A stretch of DNA of 34,647 nt from Variovorax sp. (GCA_004210915.1 SEGS01000037.1:1-34647), one strand, 5' to 3'. Numbered from the stretch's first letter, positions 17,640-25,550 are shown. Notes: generated from the letters alone by a model not told the origin. Numbers and translations: made by a program.

Positions 17640-18026
17640 ATGTTCCATCCTGTTTTCAAGCTGGTTCTCGGGCGTCCTGACCTGATCGCTGAGCATGTTG
17701 CCAATTACGGTGCGCTTGTTCAGCAGGAGGCGGCCGAGACCGGACGTGGCTTCGCTGCTAAGGCAATCGCCGGGTTGGTTGCGTTGGTGAGCGCGACTCT
17801 GGCGCTGGGGCTCACGGGCGTGGCTGTCATGCTCGGCGGGTTGCATGGCAGCTTCCACTGGGTGCTTGTGATCGTGCCGGGCGTGGCAGTGTTGGTGGCT
17901 GCCGTGTGTGGCTGGGTGGCTGTGCGACCCGTGGCTAACCGTGGCTTTGCCGATGTGCGAGCCCAGGTGGAGGCTGATATTCGCGCTATGCGAACCGCAG
18001 GAGGGCACGATGGCGATCACGAATGA
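17640..18026 (+). CDS. YqjE-like (phage-holin family) membrane protein
   Basis: A 128-residue protein with two membrane helices (about 42-67 and 72-96) and charged ends, as in the YqjE/Phage_holin_3_6 family; despite that family name it is a chromosomal stress-associated membrane protein and not a phage gene. The ATG at 17640 has GGAG four bases upstream. It follows the DUF883 gene after 36 bases, and its 3' end overlaps the next gene by 17 bases. Function is unknown; co-occurrence with YqjD-like proteins suggests a shared envelope role. Confidence 0.88.
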   Translation: MFHPVFKLVLGRPDLIAEHVANYGALVQQEAAETGRGFAAKAIAGLVALVSATLALGLTGVAVMLGGLHGSFHWVLVIVPGVAVLVAAVCGWVAVRPVANRGFADVRAQVEADIRAMRTAGGHDGDHE

Positions 18027-18498
18027 GATCCTTACACCGCGGCAGCGCTTGGCACTATCCCGTCAAGCCATGGTGCGACAACTGAATGGCGGTCGTGTGC
18101 CGGAAGAAGTTGATGTCCGGAGCGACCTGTCAGACGCTTCGTCGCTTGGGAGTTATGACACTGACGGCCCAGCATTGCCTAGATCGGCCCGCTCTTCTTC
18201 ACACGGCTTCCCATGGCGCAGCGTAGCCCGCAATGTCGCCCAGCGCTGGTGGCAGCGACATCCTGCCAATGCGGTCGGGCAGTTGGCGAAGCCGGTGCTG
18301 TCGCGCTACGCGCATGAGCAGCCTGTGAAGTTGATGGCCGTCGCAGCCACTGCGGGCGCGCTGATGGTGGTGCTACGCCCATGGCGTTTGTTGTCAGCCA
18401 CTGCGTTGGTGGCACTTCTTTTCAAGAGTTCTGATGTAGCTGATGTGATCGACCAGTTGATGCGCAAGCCTTATCCGTCGAACGATGTTCATCCCTGA
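18010..18498 (+). CDS. Unnamed membrane protein, third gene of the yqjDE-like operon
   Basis: A 162-residue protein starting at ATG 18010, four bases after a strong AGGAGGG site inside the end of the YqjE-like gene. The first 100 residues are hydrophilic with a Ser/Asp/Arg-rich region (36-65) and a Trp-rich patch (RWWQRHP). Two hydrophobic segments follow (about 106-122 and 127-139), then a short charged tail. Its place corresponds to yqjK in E. coli, which is smaller; clear homology cannot be shown by eye. The operon ends at the bidirectional terminator 30 bases later. Confidence 0.82.
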   Translation: MAITNEILTPRQRLALSRQAMVRQLNGGRVPEEVDVRSDLSDASSLGSYDTDGPALPRSARSSSHGFPWRSVARNVAQRWWQRHPANAVGQLAKPVLSRYAHEQPVKLMAVAATAGALMVVLRPWRLLSATALVALLFKSSDVADVIDQLMRKPYPSNDVHP

Positions 18499-18527
18499 GC
18501 GCGCCTCGCCTTGATATCTCTGTCGAG

Positions 18528-18561
18528 AAATAAAAAGCCCGCGAAAGCGGGCTTTTTATTT
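18528..18561. terminator. Strong bidirectional terminator
   Basis: A perfect 15-bp inverted repeat, with GCCCGC / GCGGGC at the core and A/T tracts outside, closes a GAAA tetraloop. T-rich tails exist on both strands, so it can end both the yqjDE-like operon (plus) and the csbD-BON transcript (minus). Confidence 0.93.
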
Positions 18562-18578
18562 GTGCAATCAAAGACAGA

Positions 18579-19064
18579 TCACATCTTCACTTCAAGCTCG
18601 TTGTTCACCGAGCTCACGCCCTGAACACCCTTGGCAATTTCCTCTGCACGTGCCTTGGCTGCGGCCGTGGGCGCTGGGCCTTTGAGGCTGACCACGCCGC
18701 TCTTGGTGTCGACGTCGATTTTGATCGCGCTCAGATCAGCGTCTTTGGCCAGGCCTGCCGAAACCGCAGCGGTGATCGACACGTCGTCGGCTGTTTGCGC
18801 GACTGTCGCGCCAGCGTCCTTGACGGCTTCCTTGACATCCGTGGCAGCTTCCTTGGCCGAGGAGCCGGCGGAAGATGCAGTTGCGTCAGCACGTGCCTTT
18901 GCTTCGGCGGCGGACTGCTCGGTCGTCGCAATCGCGCCGTCAAGCTTTTGTCCTGCCGTTTCGTTGCTGGACTTGTTGCACGCGCTCAGGGCGAGCACGC
19001 CGCCCAACAAGCTAAGGGCCAGCAAGCTTTTGCCGCTGACAGTCTTCAGTTTGGTTTGATTCAT
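18579..19064 (-). CDS. BON-domain lipoprotein
   Basis: A 161-residue envelope protein. The signal peptide ends at a lipobox L-S-A-C with lipidated Cys29. An Ala-rich helical region (about 38-90) is followed by one BON domain (about 92-160; DDVSITAAVSAGL at its start, GVVSLKG in the middle and GVSSVNNEL at the end). BON proteins such as OsmY and DolP act in the periplasm in osmotic or envelope stress and bind phospholipid. GGAGG stands six bases before the ATG. It lies downstream of csbD, separated by 62 bases with a stem-loop, and ends at the bidirectional terminator. Confidence 0.92.
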   Translation of the reverse strand: MNQTKLKTVSGKSLLALSLLGGVLALSACNKSSNETAGQKLDGAIATTEQSAAEAKARADATASSAGSSAKEAATDVKEAVKDAGATVAQTADDVSITAAVSAGLAKDADLSAIKIDVDTKSGVVSLKGPAPTAAAKARAEEIAKGVQGVSSVNNELEVKM

Positions 19065-19090
19065 GATTTGCCTCCGCTCAATACGGTTGA

Positions 19091-19121
19091 AGTCGCTGCA
19101 AGCAACCTGCTCGCAGCGACT
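19091..19121 (-). other. Stem-loop between csbD and BON gene
   Basis: AGTCGCTGC / GCAGCGACT form a perfect 9-bp stem with a 13-base loop, six bases after the csbD stop. No T-tract follows on the minus strand, so it may protect or partly end the csbD message and set unequal expression of the two genes. Confidence 0.55.
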
Positions 19122-19126
19122 GATTC

Positions 19127-19324
19127 TTAAAGCTTGTCAGCGCCCGACTTGATGGCGTCCTTGGCTGTTTCCTTGGTATCGCCGTAGGTCTTTTGCACTT
19201 TGCCAGAGGCTTGGTCGACAACGCCTTCGGCTTCGAGCTTTTCGCTGCCGATGACTTTGCCGGTGACTTCTTTCAGCTTGCCCTTGGCCTCATCGAAACG
19301 GCCTTCTACTTGGTCTTTATTCAT
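19127..19324 (-). CDS. CsbD family protein
   Basis: A 65-residue hydrophilic protein that begins MNKDQVEGRF and contains KGKLKEVTGKVIG, the CsbD signature. CsbD-type proteins (E. coli YjbJ, B. subtilis CsbD) are abundant general-stress proteins of unknown mechanism. The ATG at 19324 has AAGGA six bases upstream; the longer open frame upstream has no family match. It heads the csbD-BON pair, which points toward the yqjDE-like operon. The 117 bases upstream show no promoter I would defend. Confidence 0.93.
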   Translation of the reverse strand: MNKDQVEGRFDEAKGKLKEVTGKVIGSEKLEAEGVVDQASGKVQKTYGDTKETAKDAIKSGADKL

Positions 19325-19441
19325 ACGATTTCCTTCCCGAGGGTTGTGCGGTTCGACATGAACCACTGCAAAGCAATCTACGGCTCGTGCAAGGATGAGC
19401 TCCAAGGCGCAGGCCGCATCCCCCTGTAGGACAACAAAAGC

Positions 19442-20308
19442 TCAGGCTGTCACGATCCAGCCCTCGAGCGGATCGATATCGCGCGGCAGGCCGTATCCTG
19501 GGCCGGGACTCGCAGACCGTTGAAAGCCCCAGGCTGCTTGGATCAGGCACAGCACCGCGTCGATGCGATCGCCCTGGGCGTCGTGCTGCAGTTCCATGCG
19601 CTGCGCAGCCTCCAGGCCGAGTCGCAGGCCGAGGCGGCTCGTGCCTTGTTCCAACGCCGCAAGAAGCAGCGCGCGGGCCGCCGCCCGATCGGGCGTCTGC
19701 TTCTGACGCTCGTCGCTCTTGTAGCTGCGCCGCCCGATCAATTCGCGCGCGAGCAAGCCCGGATAGGCTTCCAGCGCCACACGTTCGGCGCCCTTTGCGG
19801 TTGCGGCAACTGCGGCGGATGCAGCGGATGTGGCAGGCCGATGCAGGCCGGGCAGGGCCGCACCGGCTGCCAGCAGCCGCGGCACGCCAGCATGGAGCAT
19901 GTAGGCGACCGGCGGATTGACCCATTTCATCGAGGGGCTCGACCCGGCAGGCCCATCAGTGGCGCGGTGCGCGAACTTGCCGCCGACGGGGCGCGCCGCG
20001 CAGAACGCGACGAAGTGCTCGCGGATGGCCGCGCGATCCAGCTGGATGTAGTGGGCGATCAGGGCATCCCAGTGCAACGGCCATCCCAACCGCACCACCA
20101 GTTCGCGCGGCAGGCCGAAGGGAAAGTCGAAGCCACCGACCCACGCCGGAGCCTCTGCCAACCAGCGGCCCCAGGCCTCCAGCGAGTCGAAATACTGAAA
20201 CCCTGACAGCCTGACAACGTCCGATGCGAGCTCGCCCGTGGCCACCACGATGGGTTTGCGCGCGGTGGGCGCGCTGGAAAAGTCGCAGCCGAGCAGCAGC
20301 GTGCCCAT
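19442..20308 (-). CDS. DUF429 domain protein
   Basis: A 288-residue protein with the DUF429 pattern: LLLGCDFSSAPT at the start, GGFDFPFGLPRELV near residues 58-71, EAYPGLLAREL about two thirds through, and GDRIDAVLCLIQAAW near the end. The spaced acidic residues fit the RNase H-like fold predicted for the family, which suggests a nuclease, but no activity is established. The ATG at 20308 was chosen because it lies 10 bases after the EamA gene stop and yields the family start. It ends the long minus-strand run. Confidence 0.82.
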   Translation of the reverse strand: MGTLLLGCDFSSAPTARKPIVVATGELASDVVRLSGFQYFDSLEAWGRWLAEAPAWVGGFDFPFGLPRELVVRLGWPLHWDALIAHYIQLDRAAIREHFVAFCAARPVGGKFAHRATDGPAGSSPSMKWVNPPVAYMLHAGVPRLLAAGAALPGLHRPATSAASAAVAATAKGAERVALEAYPGLLARELIGRRSYKSDERQKQTPDRAAARALLLAALEQGTSRLGLRLGLEAAQRMELQHDAQGDRIDAVLCLIQAAWGFQRSASPGPGYGLPRDIDPLEGWIVTA

Positions 20309-20318
20309 GCGATGGGCC

Positions 20319-21200
20319 TCAGCCCAGCGCCAGCGCAATAACGCCCGCGGCGATCAGCACGGCGCCCATCAGGCGCAGCAGGCGATCGCCTTCGCGCAGC
20401 AGATGCCCACCAATCAGCGCGGCGAACAGCATCGAGACCTCGCGGGCCGGCGCGACGTGGGAGATGGGCGCCTGCTGCACGGCGTACAGCACGAGCACGT
20501 AGGAGATGGGGCTGATGGCCGCCACCAGAAGGGCGTACTTCCACTGCAATCGCCAGAGCCGTGCGGTGGTGGCGCAGTCGCGCAGCGCCGCCGGCACCAG
20601 CAGCGCGACGCGCACGAAGTTGCCGAAGTAGTCGAGCAGGATCGGCGACATTGCGAGGAACTTGACCGCGTAGCTGTCGGTGACCGTGTAGGCGGCGATG
20701 AAGGCCCCGGTCAGCACGCCGTAGCGCAACCCCTTGTTGACGCGTTCCCGCTGCGCGGGATCGTTCGTGCTGCGCCACAGGCGCGGCCCGCCAGCGACCA
20801 GGAAGACCCCGAGCGCCACGCCACCGATGCCCGCGACGCCAATGGCGCTGATGCGCTCACCCAGGAAAAGGATGGCAAACAGCGAAGACAGCAGCGGGCC
20901 CGAGCCCCGTGCCAACGGGTACACCACCGTGAGATCGGACTTGCGGTAACCGCGCAGCAAGGTCACGTAGTACACGACGTGCAGCACGCCGCTGAGCAGC
21001 ACGAAGCCCCATTCGGTCGAGCCCCAGGTCGGCACGACGTCCCAGCCGAACCAGAGGCCGACCGGCGCCCAGATCACCATCAGGAACACGCCGCTCTGGA
21101 AGGCGAAGCGCGCGTCGCCATTGGCCTTCTTGGCTGCGATGTTCCAGCTGGCGTGGATGACACCCGCCAGGAGAATCAGTGCAAAAGCGGAAAGCGGCAC
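20319..21200 (-). CDS. EamA/DMT-family transporter
   Basis: A 293-residue inner-membrane protein with about ten hydrophobic helices in two EamA repeats, the drug/metabolite transporter architecture. The first repeat begins with ALILLAGVIHASWNIAAKKA and the second includes YPLARGSGPLLSSLFAILFLGERIS, with the conserved Pro and Gly-Glu-Arg positions. Substrate cannot be inferred. The start codon is GTG at 21200. It lies 47 bases after the BLUF gene and 10 bases before DUF429 on the same strand. Confidence 0.92.
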   Translation of the reverse strand: MPLSAFALILLAGVIHASWNIAAKKANGDARFAFQSGVFLMVIWAPVGLWFGWDVVPTWGSTEWGFVLLSGVLHVVYYVTLLRGYRKSDLTVVYPLARGSGPLLSSLFAILFLGERISAIGVAGIGGVALGVFLVAGGPRLWRSTNDPAQRERVNKGLRYGVLTGAFIAAYTVTDSYAVKFLAMSPILLDYFGNFVRVALLVPAALRDCATTARLWRLQWKYALLVAAISPISYVLVLYAVQQAPISHVAPAREVSMLFAALIGGHLLREGDRLLRLMGAVLIAAGVIALALG

Positions 21201-21247
21201 GCGCTCAGGTGTCGGTCAGGCGGCGCCCTTTTGCCGGCGCGCCAGGC

Positions 21248-21670
21248 TCAGGGGCGGCCCACGATGGCGGCGGTGGCCATCAGCTCTTCGAGCAACGCAA
21301 GCGACACCTTGCCCGAGACGGCATAGGGGTCGAGCTCCGGCTTCTCGGAGTACTTCAGAACGGTCGAGGCGTTCAGGCGAGAGAGATTCACTTGCCCCAT
21401 CGTCCAGCCGCCGAAGCGGCGTTCGGCGATTTCCTCGTAGTGGAGCAAGACCACGTCTTTGTGGCGCGCATCGCGCTGGATGTGGCCATAGAGCTCGCTG
21501 ATCGCGTTGCGTCCGCCTTCGATGGCCTGCAGAAACACGCCACCGCCGTAGCAAAGGATGCCGGTGATGCCCGAGGTGGTGTTGTGCGATCGTGACTGCT
21601 GCAGGATCGCCTCGATCGCTGCGGGACTGGTGTCGACCGCGCGGCTCGCATAGAGAAGTCGGACGAGCAT
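21248..21670 (-). CDS. BLUF-domain blue-light sensor
   Basis: A 140-residue stand-alone BLUF protein, similar in size to PixD-type photoreceptors. BLUF domains bind FAD and rearrange hydrogen bonds on blue light. The key positions are present: Y7 in RLLYASRA, N30 in SHNTTSGITG, Q48 in VFLQAIEG, and W89/M91 in GGWTMG. No enzymatic output domain is attached, so it would signal through a partner protein. The ATG at 21670 lies two bases after the folE stop (TGA-CC-ATG), with GGAAG inside the end of folE serving as ribosome site. The tight coupling suggests FolE and BLUF are made together. Confidence 0.93.
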   Translation of the reverse strand: MLVRLLYASRAVDTSPAAIEAILQQSRSHNTTSGITGILCYGGGVFLQAIEGGRNAISELYGHIQRDARHKDVVLLHYEEIAERRFGGWTMGQVNLSRLNASTVLKYSEKPELDPYAVSGKVSLALLEELMATAAIVGRP

Positions 21671-21672
21671 GG

Positions 21673-22404
21673 TCAGTTCTTCCGTGGAAGCAAAGAAAGA
21701 AATTCCCGGCGCAGATTGGGATCCTTGAGGAAAACGCCGCGCATGACGGAGTTGATCATCTTGCTGTTCATCTCTTTCACGCCGCGCCAGCCCATGCAGA
21801 AATGCTCGGCCTCCATCACCAGGGCGAGGCCGTCGGGCCGCGTCTTTTCCTGGATCAGGTCGGCCAGTTGCACCACCGCCTCTTCCTGGATCTGCGGGCG
21901 GCCCATGACCCATTCGGCCAGCCGGGCGTACTTCGACAGCCCGATCACGTTGGTGTGCTCATTCGGCATCACGCCGATCCAGAGCTTGCCGATGATCGGG
22001 CAGAAGTGGTGCGAGCAGGCACTGCGCACAGTGATCGGCCCGACGATCATGAGCTCGTTCAGATGCTCGGCGTTCGGAAACTCGGTGAGCGAAGGCGCCG
22101 CCACGTAGCGGCCCTTGAACACCTCGTTGAGGTACATCTTGGCGACGCGCCGCGCCGTGTTGTCGGTGTTGTGGTCGTTGTCGACGTCGATGACCAGGCT
22201 TTCGAGCACGCCCTTCATCTTGACCTCGACCTCGTCGAGCAAAGCCTCGAGTTCGCCAGGCTCGATGAACTCTGCGATGTTGTCGTTGGCATTGAAGCGC
22301 TTGCGCGCGGCGCTCAGCCGCTCGCGAATCTTCACGGAGACCGGCGTCCCCTCGTCTTCATCGCCTTGTCCCGGGCGCTGGTCGGCTTCGGTTTTCCTCA
22401 ACAT
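21673..22404 (-). CDS. folE: GTP cyclohydrolase I, divergent subtype
   Basis: Would convert GTP to 7,8-dihydroneopterin triphosphate, the first step to folate and other pterins. The 243-residue protein keeps the fold's landmarks: RRVAKMYLNEVFKG (85-98), the zinc ligands C130, H133 and C203, and HFCMGWRG. It departs from canonical FolE in having C-S-H-H (130-133) where others have C-E-H-H, and M-G-W-R-G where M-x-x-R-G with smaller residues is usual. The N-terminal 40 residues are an acidic, poorly conserved extension. It precedes the BLUF gene and follows the EEP gene after 71 bases. A TAGGAT box six bases before the ATG may be a -10 box, or its AGGA may be the ribosome site. Confidence 0.88.
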   Translation of the reverse strand: MLRKTEADQRPGQGDEDEGTPVSVKIRERLSAARKRFNANDNIAEFIEPGELEALLDEVEVKMKGVLESLVIDVDNDHNTDNTARRVAKMYLNEVFKGRYVAAPSLTEFPNAEHLNELMIVGPITVRSACSHHFCPIIGKLWIGVMPNEHTNVIGLSKYARLAEWVMGRPQIQEEAVVQLADLIQEKTRPDGLALVMEAEHFCMGWRGVKEMNSKMINSVMRGVFLKDPNLRREFLSLLPRKN

Positions 22405-22475
22405 GCAGGCATCCTATCAGTGAAAGTGCAAGACCGGTGGGGCTGCAGCGCCCGTCCCTGCTGCGCAGTGCGCTA

Positions 22476-23243
22476 TCAATTGGATAGCGAGAAGTCGGCC
22501 ACCAGCGGAAGGTGATCGGACATCCGGGCCCACACCGGGCCGCGCGGCACCGTGCAGGCGAGCGGCGTCAACTGCCGGCCGTAGACGAAGTCGAGTTGCG
22601 TCACTGGCAGGCGCGAGGGATAGGTCAGCGTGCGCGGCCCGCGCAGGTCGCTGGCATCGCGCAGGCCCATCGCATTCATTGCATAGCGCATGCGCGCGCC
22701 CCAGTCGTTGAAGTCGCCCGCCACCACCACCGCCTCGTCCACAGGGACCTCCTGCTCGATGAACTCGCGCAGCCGCGCGATTTGCCGGATACGGCTGCCC
22801 TTGATCAGGCCCAGGTGCACCACGATCGCATGCACCGGACGCCCGGCCACCTCGATCACGACGTGCAACAGCCCGCGCTGTTCGAAGCGGTGGTCGGAAA
22901 TATCCCTGTGCGTGGTGCGCAGCACCGGCCAGCGCGTGAGCAGTGCGTTGCCGTGTTCGCCGTGGCGCGTGATCGCGTTCGTCTCGTAGACAGCGGTGTA
23001 GCCCTCGGGCGCCAGGAAATCGGCTTGCGGCAATTCGGGCCAGCGCGGGAAGTGCGCCGCGGCCTGCCGGTTCATCTTGCGCACTTCCTGCAAGCAGACG
23101 ATGTCGGCATCGAGCTGCTCGATCGCGTGGCCCAGGTTGTGGATCTCCAGCCGCCGTGCCGGGCCCAGCCCCTGCACGCCCTTGTGGATGTTGTAGGTCG
23201 CAACCCGCAGGCTGCCGTCGTCCTGGATCGCGGGCGAAATCAT
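22476..23243 (-). CDS. Endonuclease/exonuclease/phosphatase-family hydrolase
   Basis: A 255-residue cytoplasmic hydrolase of the EEP (exonuclease III / DNase I-like) superfamily. Metal and catalytic motifs are all present in order: ATYNIHKG, VCLQEVRK, HGNALLTR, HLGLI, GDFNDW, QLDFVYG and the terminal SDHLPLV. It resembles E. coli YbhP, whose substrate is not known; in other genomes this type often sits next to a cardiolipin synthase gene, absent here. The start overlaps the nudB stop by four bases (ATGA), so translation is coupled. Position between nudB and folE raises a role in the pterin branch as a hypothesis only. Confidence 0.9.
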   Translation of the reverse strand: MISPAIQDDGSLRVATYNIHKGVQGLGPARRLEIHNLGHAIEQLDADIVCLQEVRKMNRQAAAHFPRWPELPQADFLAPEGYTAVYETNAITRHGEHGNALLTRWPVLRTTHRDISDHRFEQRGLLHVVIEVAGRPVHAIVVHLGLIKGSRIRQIARLREFIEQEVPVDEAVVVAGDFNDWGARMRYAMNAMGLRDASDLRGPRTLTYPSRLPVTQLDFVYGRQLTPLACTVPRGPVWARMSDHLPLVADFSLSN

Positions 23244-23707
23244 CGCGCAAATTGTGGCAGCAAGAGAATGGCTTCGGCGTTCGACGGGCTAAAGCACGCA
23301 TCGGCCGCGTCGCGGTACGGCAGCCACTGCCAGGCCGTGTGCTCGCGCGGGTTCAGCACCGGATCGATACGCTCGGGCAGACACAGGCCGAACAGGTGCT
23401 CGGTGTTGCGCGTGACGCCAGGGGCATAGCGCGCGCGCCACTGCGGGTAGATCTCGTAGATGTTCTGCAGGCCCCAATCCTGCAGCTGCGCAGCAAGCGG
23501 CGTGCCCTCGCCGCACAGGATGCCGGTCTCTTCGGCCACCTCTCGCGCCGCCGTGAGCGCGAGCGGCTCGTCTTCCAGGTCCTTGCTGCCCGTCACCGAT
23601 TGCCAGAAATCCTCGGCATCGGCCCGCTGGATCAACAGCACATCGAGTGCCGCCGTGTGGATCACGACCAGCACCGACTCCGGGATCTTCCAGGGCCGGC
23701 CGGTCAT
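23240..23707 (-). CDS. nudB: Dihydroneopterin triphosphate diphosphatase (Nudix)
   Basis: A 155-residue Nudix hydrolase most like NudB, which removes pyrophosphate from dihydroneopterin triphosphate, the step after FolE. The Nudix box is GSKDLEDE with REVAEETGI; the Gly-to-Glu spacing is six residues instead of the canonical five. The opening RPWKIPESVLVVIH and DFWQSVTGS are NudB-like. It begins six bases after the aspS stop and overlaps the EEP gene by four bases. The aspS-nudB neighbourhood also occurs in E. coli, which supports the assignment. Confidence 0.9.
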   Translation of the reverse strand: MTGRPWKIPESVLVVIHTAALDVLLIQRADAEDFWQSVTGSKDLEDEPLALTAAREVAEETGILCGEGTPLAAQLQDWGLQNIYEIYPQWRARYAPGVTRNTEHLFGLCLPERIDPVLNPREHTAWQWLPYRDAADACFSPSNAEAILLLPQFAR

Positions 23708-23713
23708 GGCCGG

Positions 23714-25519
23714 TCAGGCAGCCGGCTGGACGTTGCGCAGCTTGATGTGCAGTTCGCGCAGCTGCTTCTCGTCGACCGGGCTCGGCGCCTGCGTCAGCAG
23801 GTCCTGCGCGCGCTGGGTCTTGGGGAAGGCGATCACGTCGCGGATCGATTCGGCGCCGGTCATCAGCATCACCAGGCGGTCCAGGCCGATGGCGATGCCG
23901 CCGTGCGGCGGGGCGCCGTACTGCAGCGCGTCGAGCAGGAAACCGAACTTGAGCTGCGCGTCTTCAGCGCTGATCTTCAGCGCGCGGAACACCTTGCTCT
24001 GCACTTCCTCGCGATGGATACGGACCGAGCCACCGCCCATCTCGATGCCGTTGAGCACCATGTCGTAGGCCTTGGCGATGCACTTCTCGGGCGCGGTGTC
24101 CATCAGGTCTTCATGGCCGTCCTTCGGCGCGGTGAACGGGTGGTGCACGGCCGACCAGCGCTGGCCCTCCTCGTCGAACTCGAACATCGGGAAGTCGACC
24201 ACCCAAAGCGGTGCCCAGCGGTCGTCGAACAAGCCGCTCTTCTTGCCGAAGGTGCTGTGGCCGATCTTCACGCGCAGCGCGCCGATGGCGTCGTTGACGA
24301 CCTTTTCCTTGTCGGCGCCGAAGAACAGGATGTCGCCGTTGCGCGCACCGGTGCGCGCGATGACCTCGGCCAGCGTCGCGTCGTCCAGGTTCTTCACGAT
24401 CGGGCTCTGCAAGCCCTCGCGGCCCGCCGCCGCATCGTTGACCTTGATGTAGGCCAGGCCCTTGGCGCCGTAGATCTTCACGAACTCCTGGTAGGCATCG
24501 ATCTCGCCGCGCGAGAGGCCGCCTTCACCGCCGCCGCCCGGCACGCGCAGGGCGACCACACGGCCGTCCTTCTGCGTCGCAGCGTTCGAGAACACCTTGA
24601 ACTCGACGCGCTTCATGAGCTCGGTCAGCTCGGTGAACTCGAGCTTGACGCGCAGGTCGGGCTTGTCCGAGCCGTACTTGAACATCGCGTCCGCGTAGCT
24701 CATCGTCGGAAACACCGGCAGGTCGATCCCCGCGGCGTTGCGGAACACGTTGCGGATCATCCCTTCGAACATGTCGCGGATCTCTTCTTCCAACAGGAAA
24801 GAGGTTTCGATGTCGATCTGCGTGAATTCAGGCTGGCGGTCGGCGCGCAGGTCTTCGTCGCGGAAACACTTCACGATCTGGTAGTAGCGGTCGTAGCCGG
24901 CCACCATCAGCAACTGTTTGAAGAGCTGCGGCGATTGCGGGAGCGCGAAGAAGCTGCCATCGTGCACGCGGCTGGGCACGAGGTAGTCGCGCGCACCTTC
25001 GGGTGTCGACTTGCCGAGCATCGGCGTTTCGATGTCGATGAAGCCGTTGGCATCGAGGAACTTGCGCGCCTCCATCGTCACCTTGTAGCGCAGCATCATG
25101 TTGCGCTGCATGGCGGGCCGGCGCAGGTCGAGCACGCGGTGCGTGAGGCGCGTGGTCTCGCTCAGGGTTTCGTCGTCGAGCAGGAAGGGCGGCGTCACGG
25201 AGGGGTTGAGCACCTTCAGCTCGTGGCACAGCACTTCGATCTTGCCGCTCTTGAGCGCTTCGTTGACCGTGCCTTCCGGACGCGCGCGCACCAGGCCCTT
25301 GATCTGTACGCAGAACTCGTTGCGCAGGTCTTCGGCAACGGCGAACGTGGCCGCGCGGTCGGGGTCGCACACCACCTGCACGTAGCCTTCGCGGTCGCGC
25401 AGGTCGATGAAGATCACGCCGCCGTGGTCGCGCCGGCGATTGACCCAGCCGCACAAGGTGACGGTTTCGCCCATCAGGGCTTCGGTCACGAGACCGCAAT
25501 AAGTAGTACGCATGGCCAT
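23714..25519 (-). CDS. aspS: Aspartyl-tRNA synthetase, non-discriminating type
   Basis: Class II synthetase, about 601 residues: N-terminal OB-fold anticodon domain (to about 110), catalytic core with [13 protein letters not shown] and [18 protein letters not shown] (motif 2), the bacterial GAD insertion (about 300-420), and motif 3 [14 protein letters not shown]32 in RRRDHGG and G83 in RARPEG correspond to H31 and G83 of Pseudomonas aeruginosa AspRS, the residues linked to relaxed specificity for tRNA-Asn; E. coli has Leu and Lys there. So it probably also makes Asp-tRNA-Asn for GatCAB. The start at 25519 (MAMRTTYC) is preferred to the Met two codons later because GGAAT lies upstream; either is possible. 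Confidence 0.97.
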   Translation of the reverse strand: MAMRTTYCGLVTEALMGETVTLCGWVNRRRDHGGVIFIDLRDREGYVQVVCDPDRAATFAVAEDLRNEFCVQIKGLVRARPEGTVNEALKSGKIEVLCHELKVLNPSVTPPFLLDDETLSETTRLTHRVLDLRRPAMQRNMMLRYKVTMEARKFLDANGFIDIETPMLGKSTPEGARDYLVPSRVHDGSFFALPQSPQLFKQLLMVAGYDRYYQIVKCFRDEDLRADRQPEFTQIDIETSFLLEEEIRDMFEGMIRNVFRNAAGIDLPVFPTMSYADAMFKYGSDKPDLRVKLEFTELTELMKRVEFKVFSNAATQKDGRVVALRVPGGGGEGGLSRGEIDAYQEFVKIYGAKGLAYIKVNDAAAGREGLQSPIVKNLDDATLAEVIARTGARNGDILFFGADKEKVVNDAIGALRVKIGHSTFGKKSGLFDDRWAPLWVVDFPMFEFDEEGQRWSAVHHPFTAPKDGHEDLMDTAPEKCIAKAYDMVLNGIEMGGGSVRIHREEVQSKVFRALKISAEDAQLKFGFLLDALQYGAPPHGGIAIGLDRLVMLMTGAESIRDVIAFPKTQRAQDLLTQAPSPVDEKQLRELHIKLRNVQPAA

Positions 25520-25550
25520 AGAGGGATTCCAGCGCCGCGGGGGCGCGTTT

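Noticed and set aside
17640..18026. Possible prophage remnant because of the phage-holin family name
   Set aside because: The protein matches the chromosomal YqjE type, lies in the yqjD-yqjE order, and no other phage gene is near.
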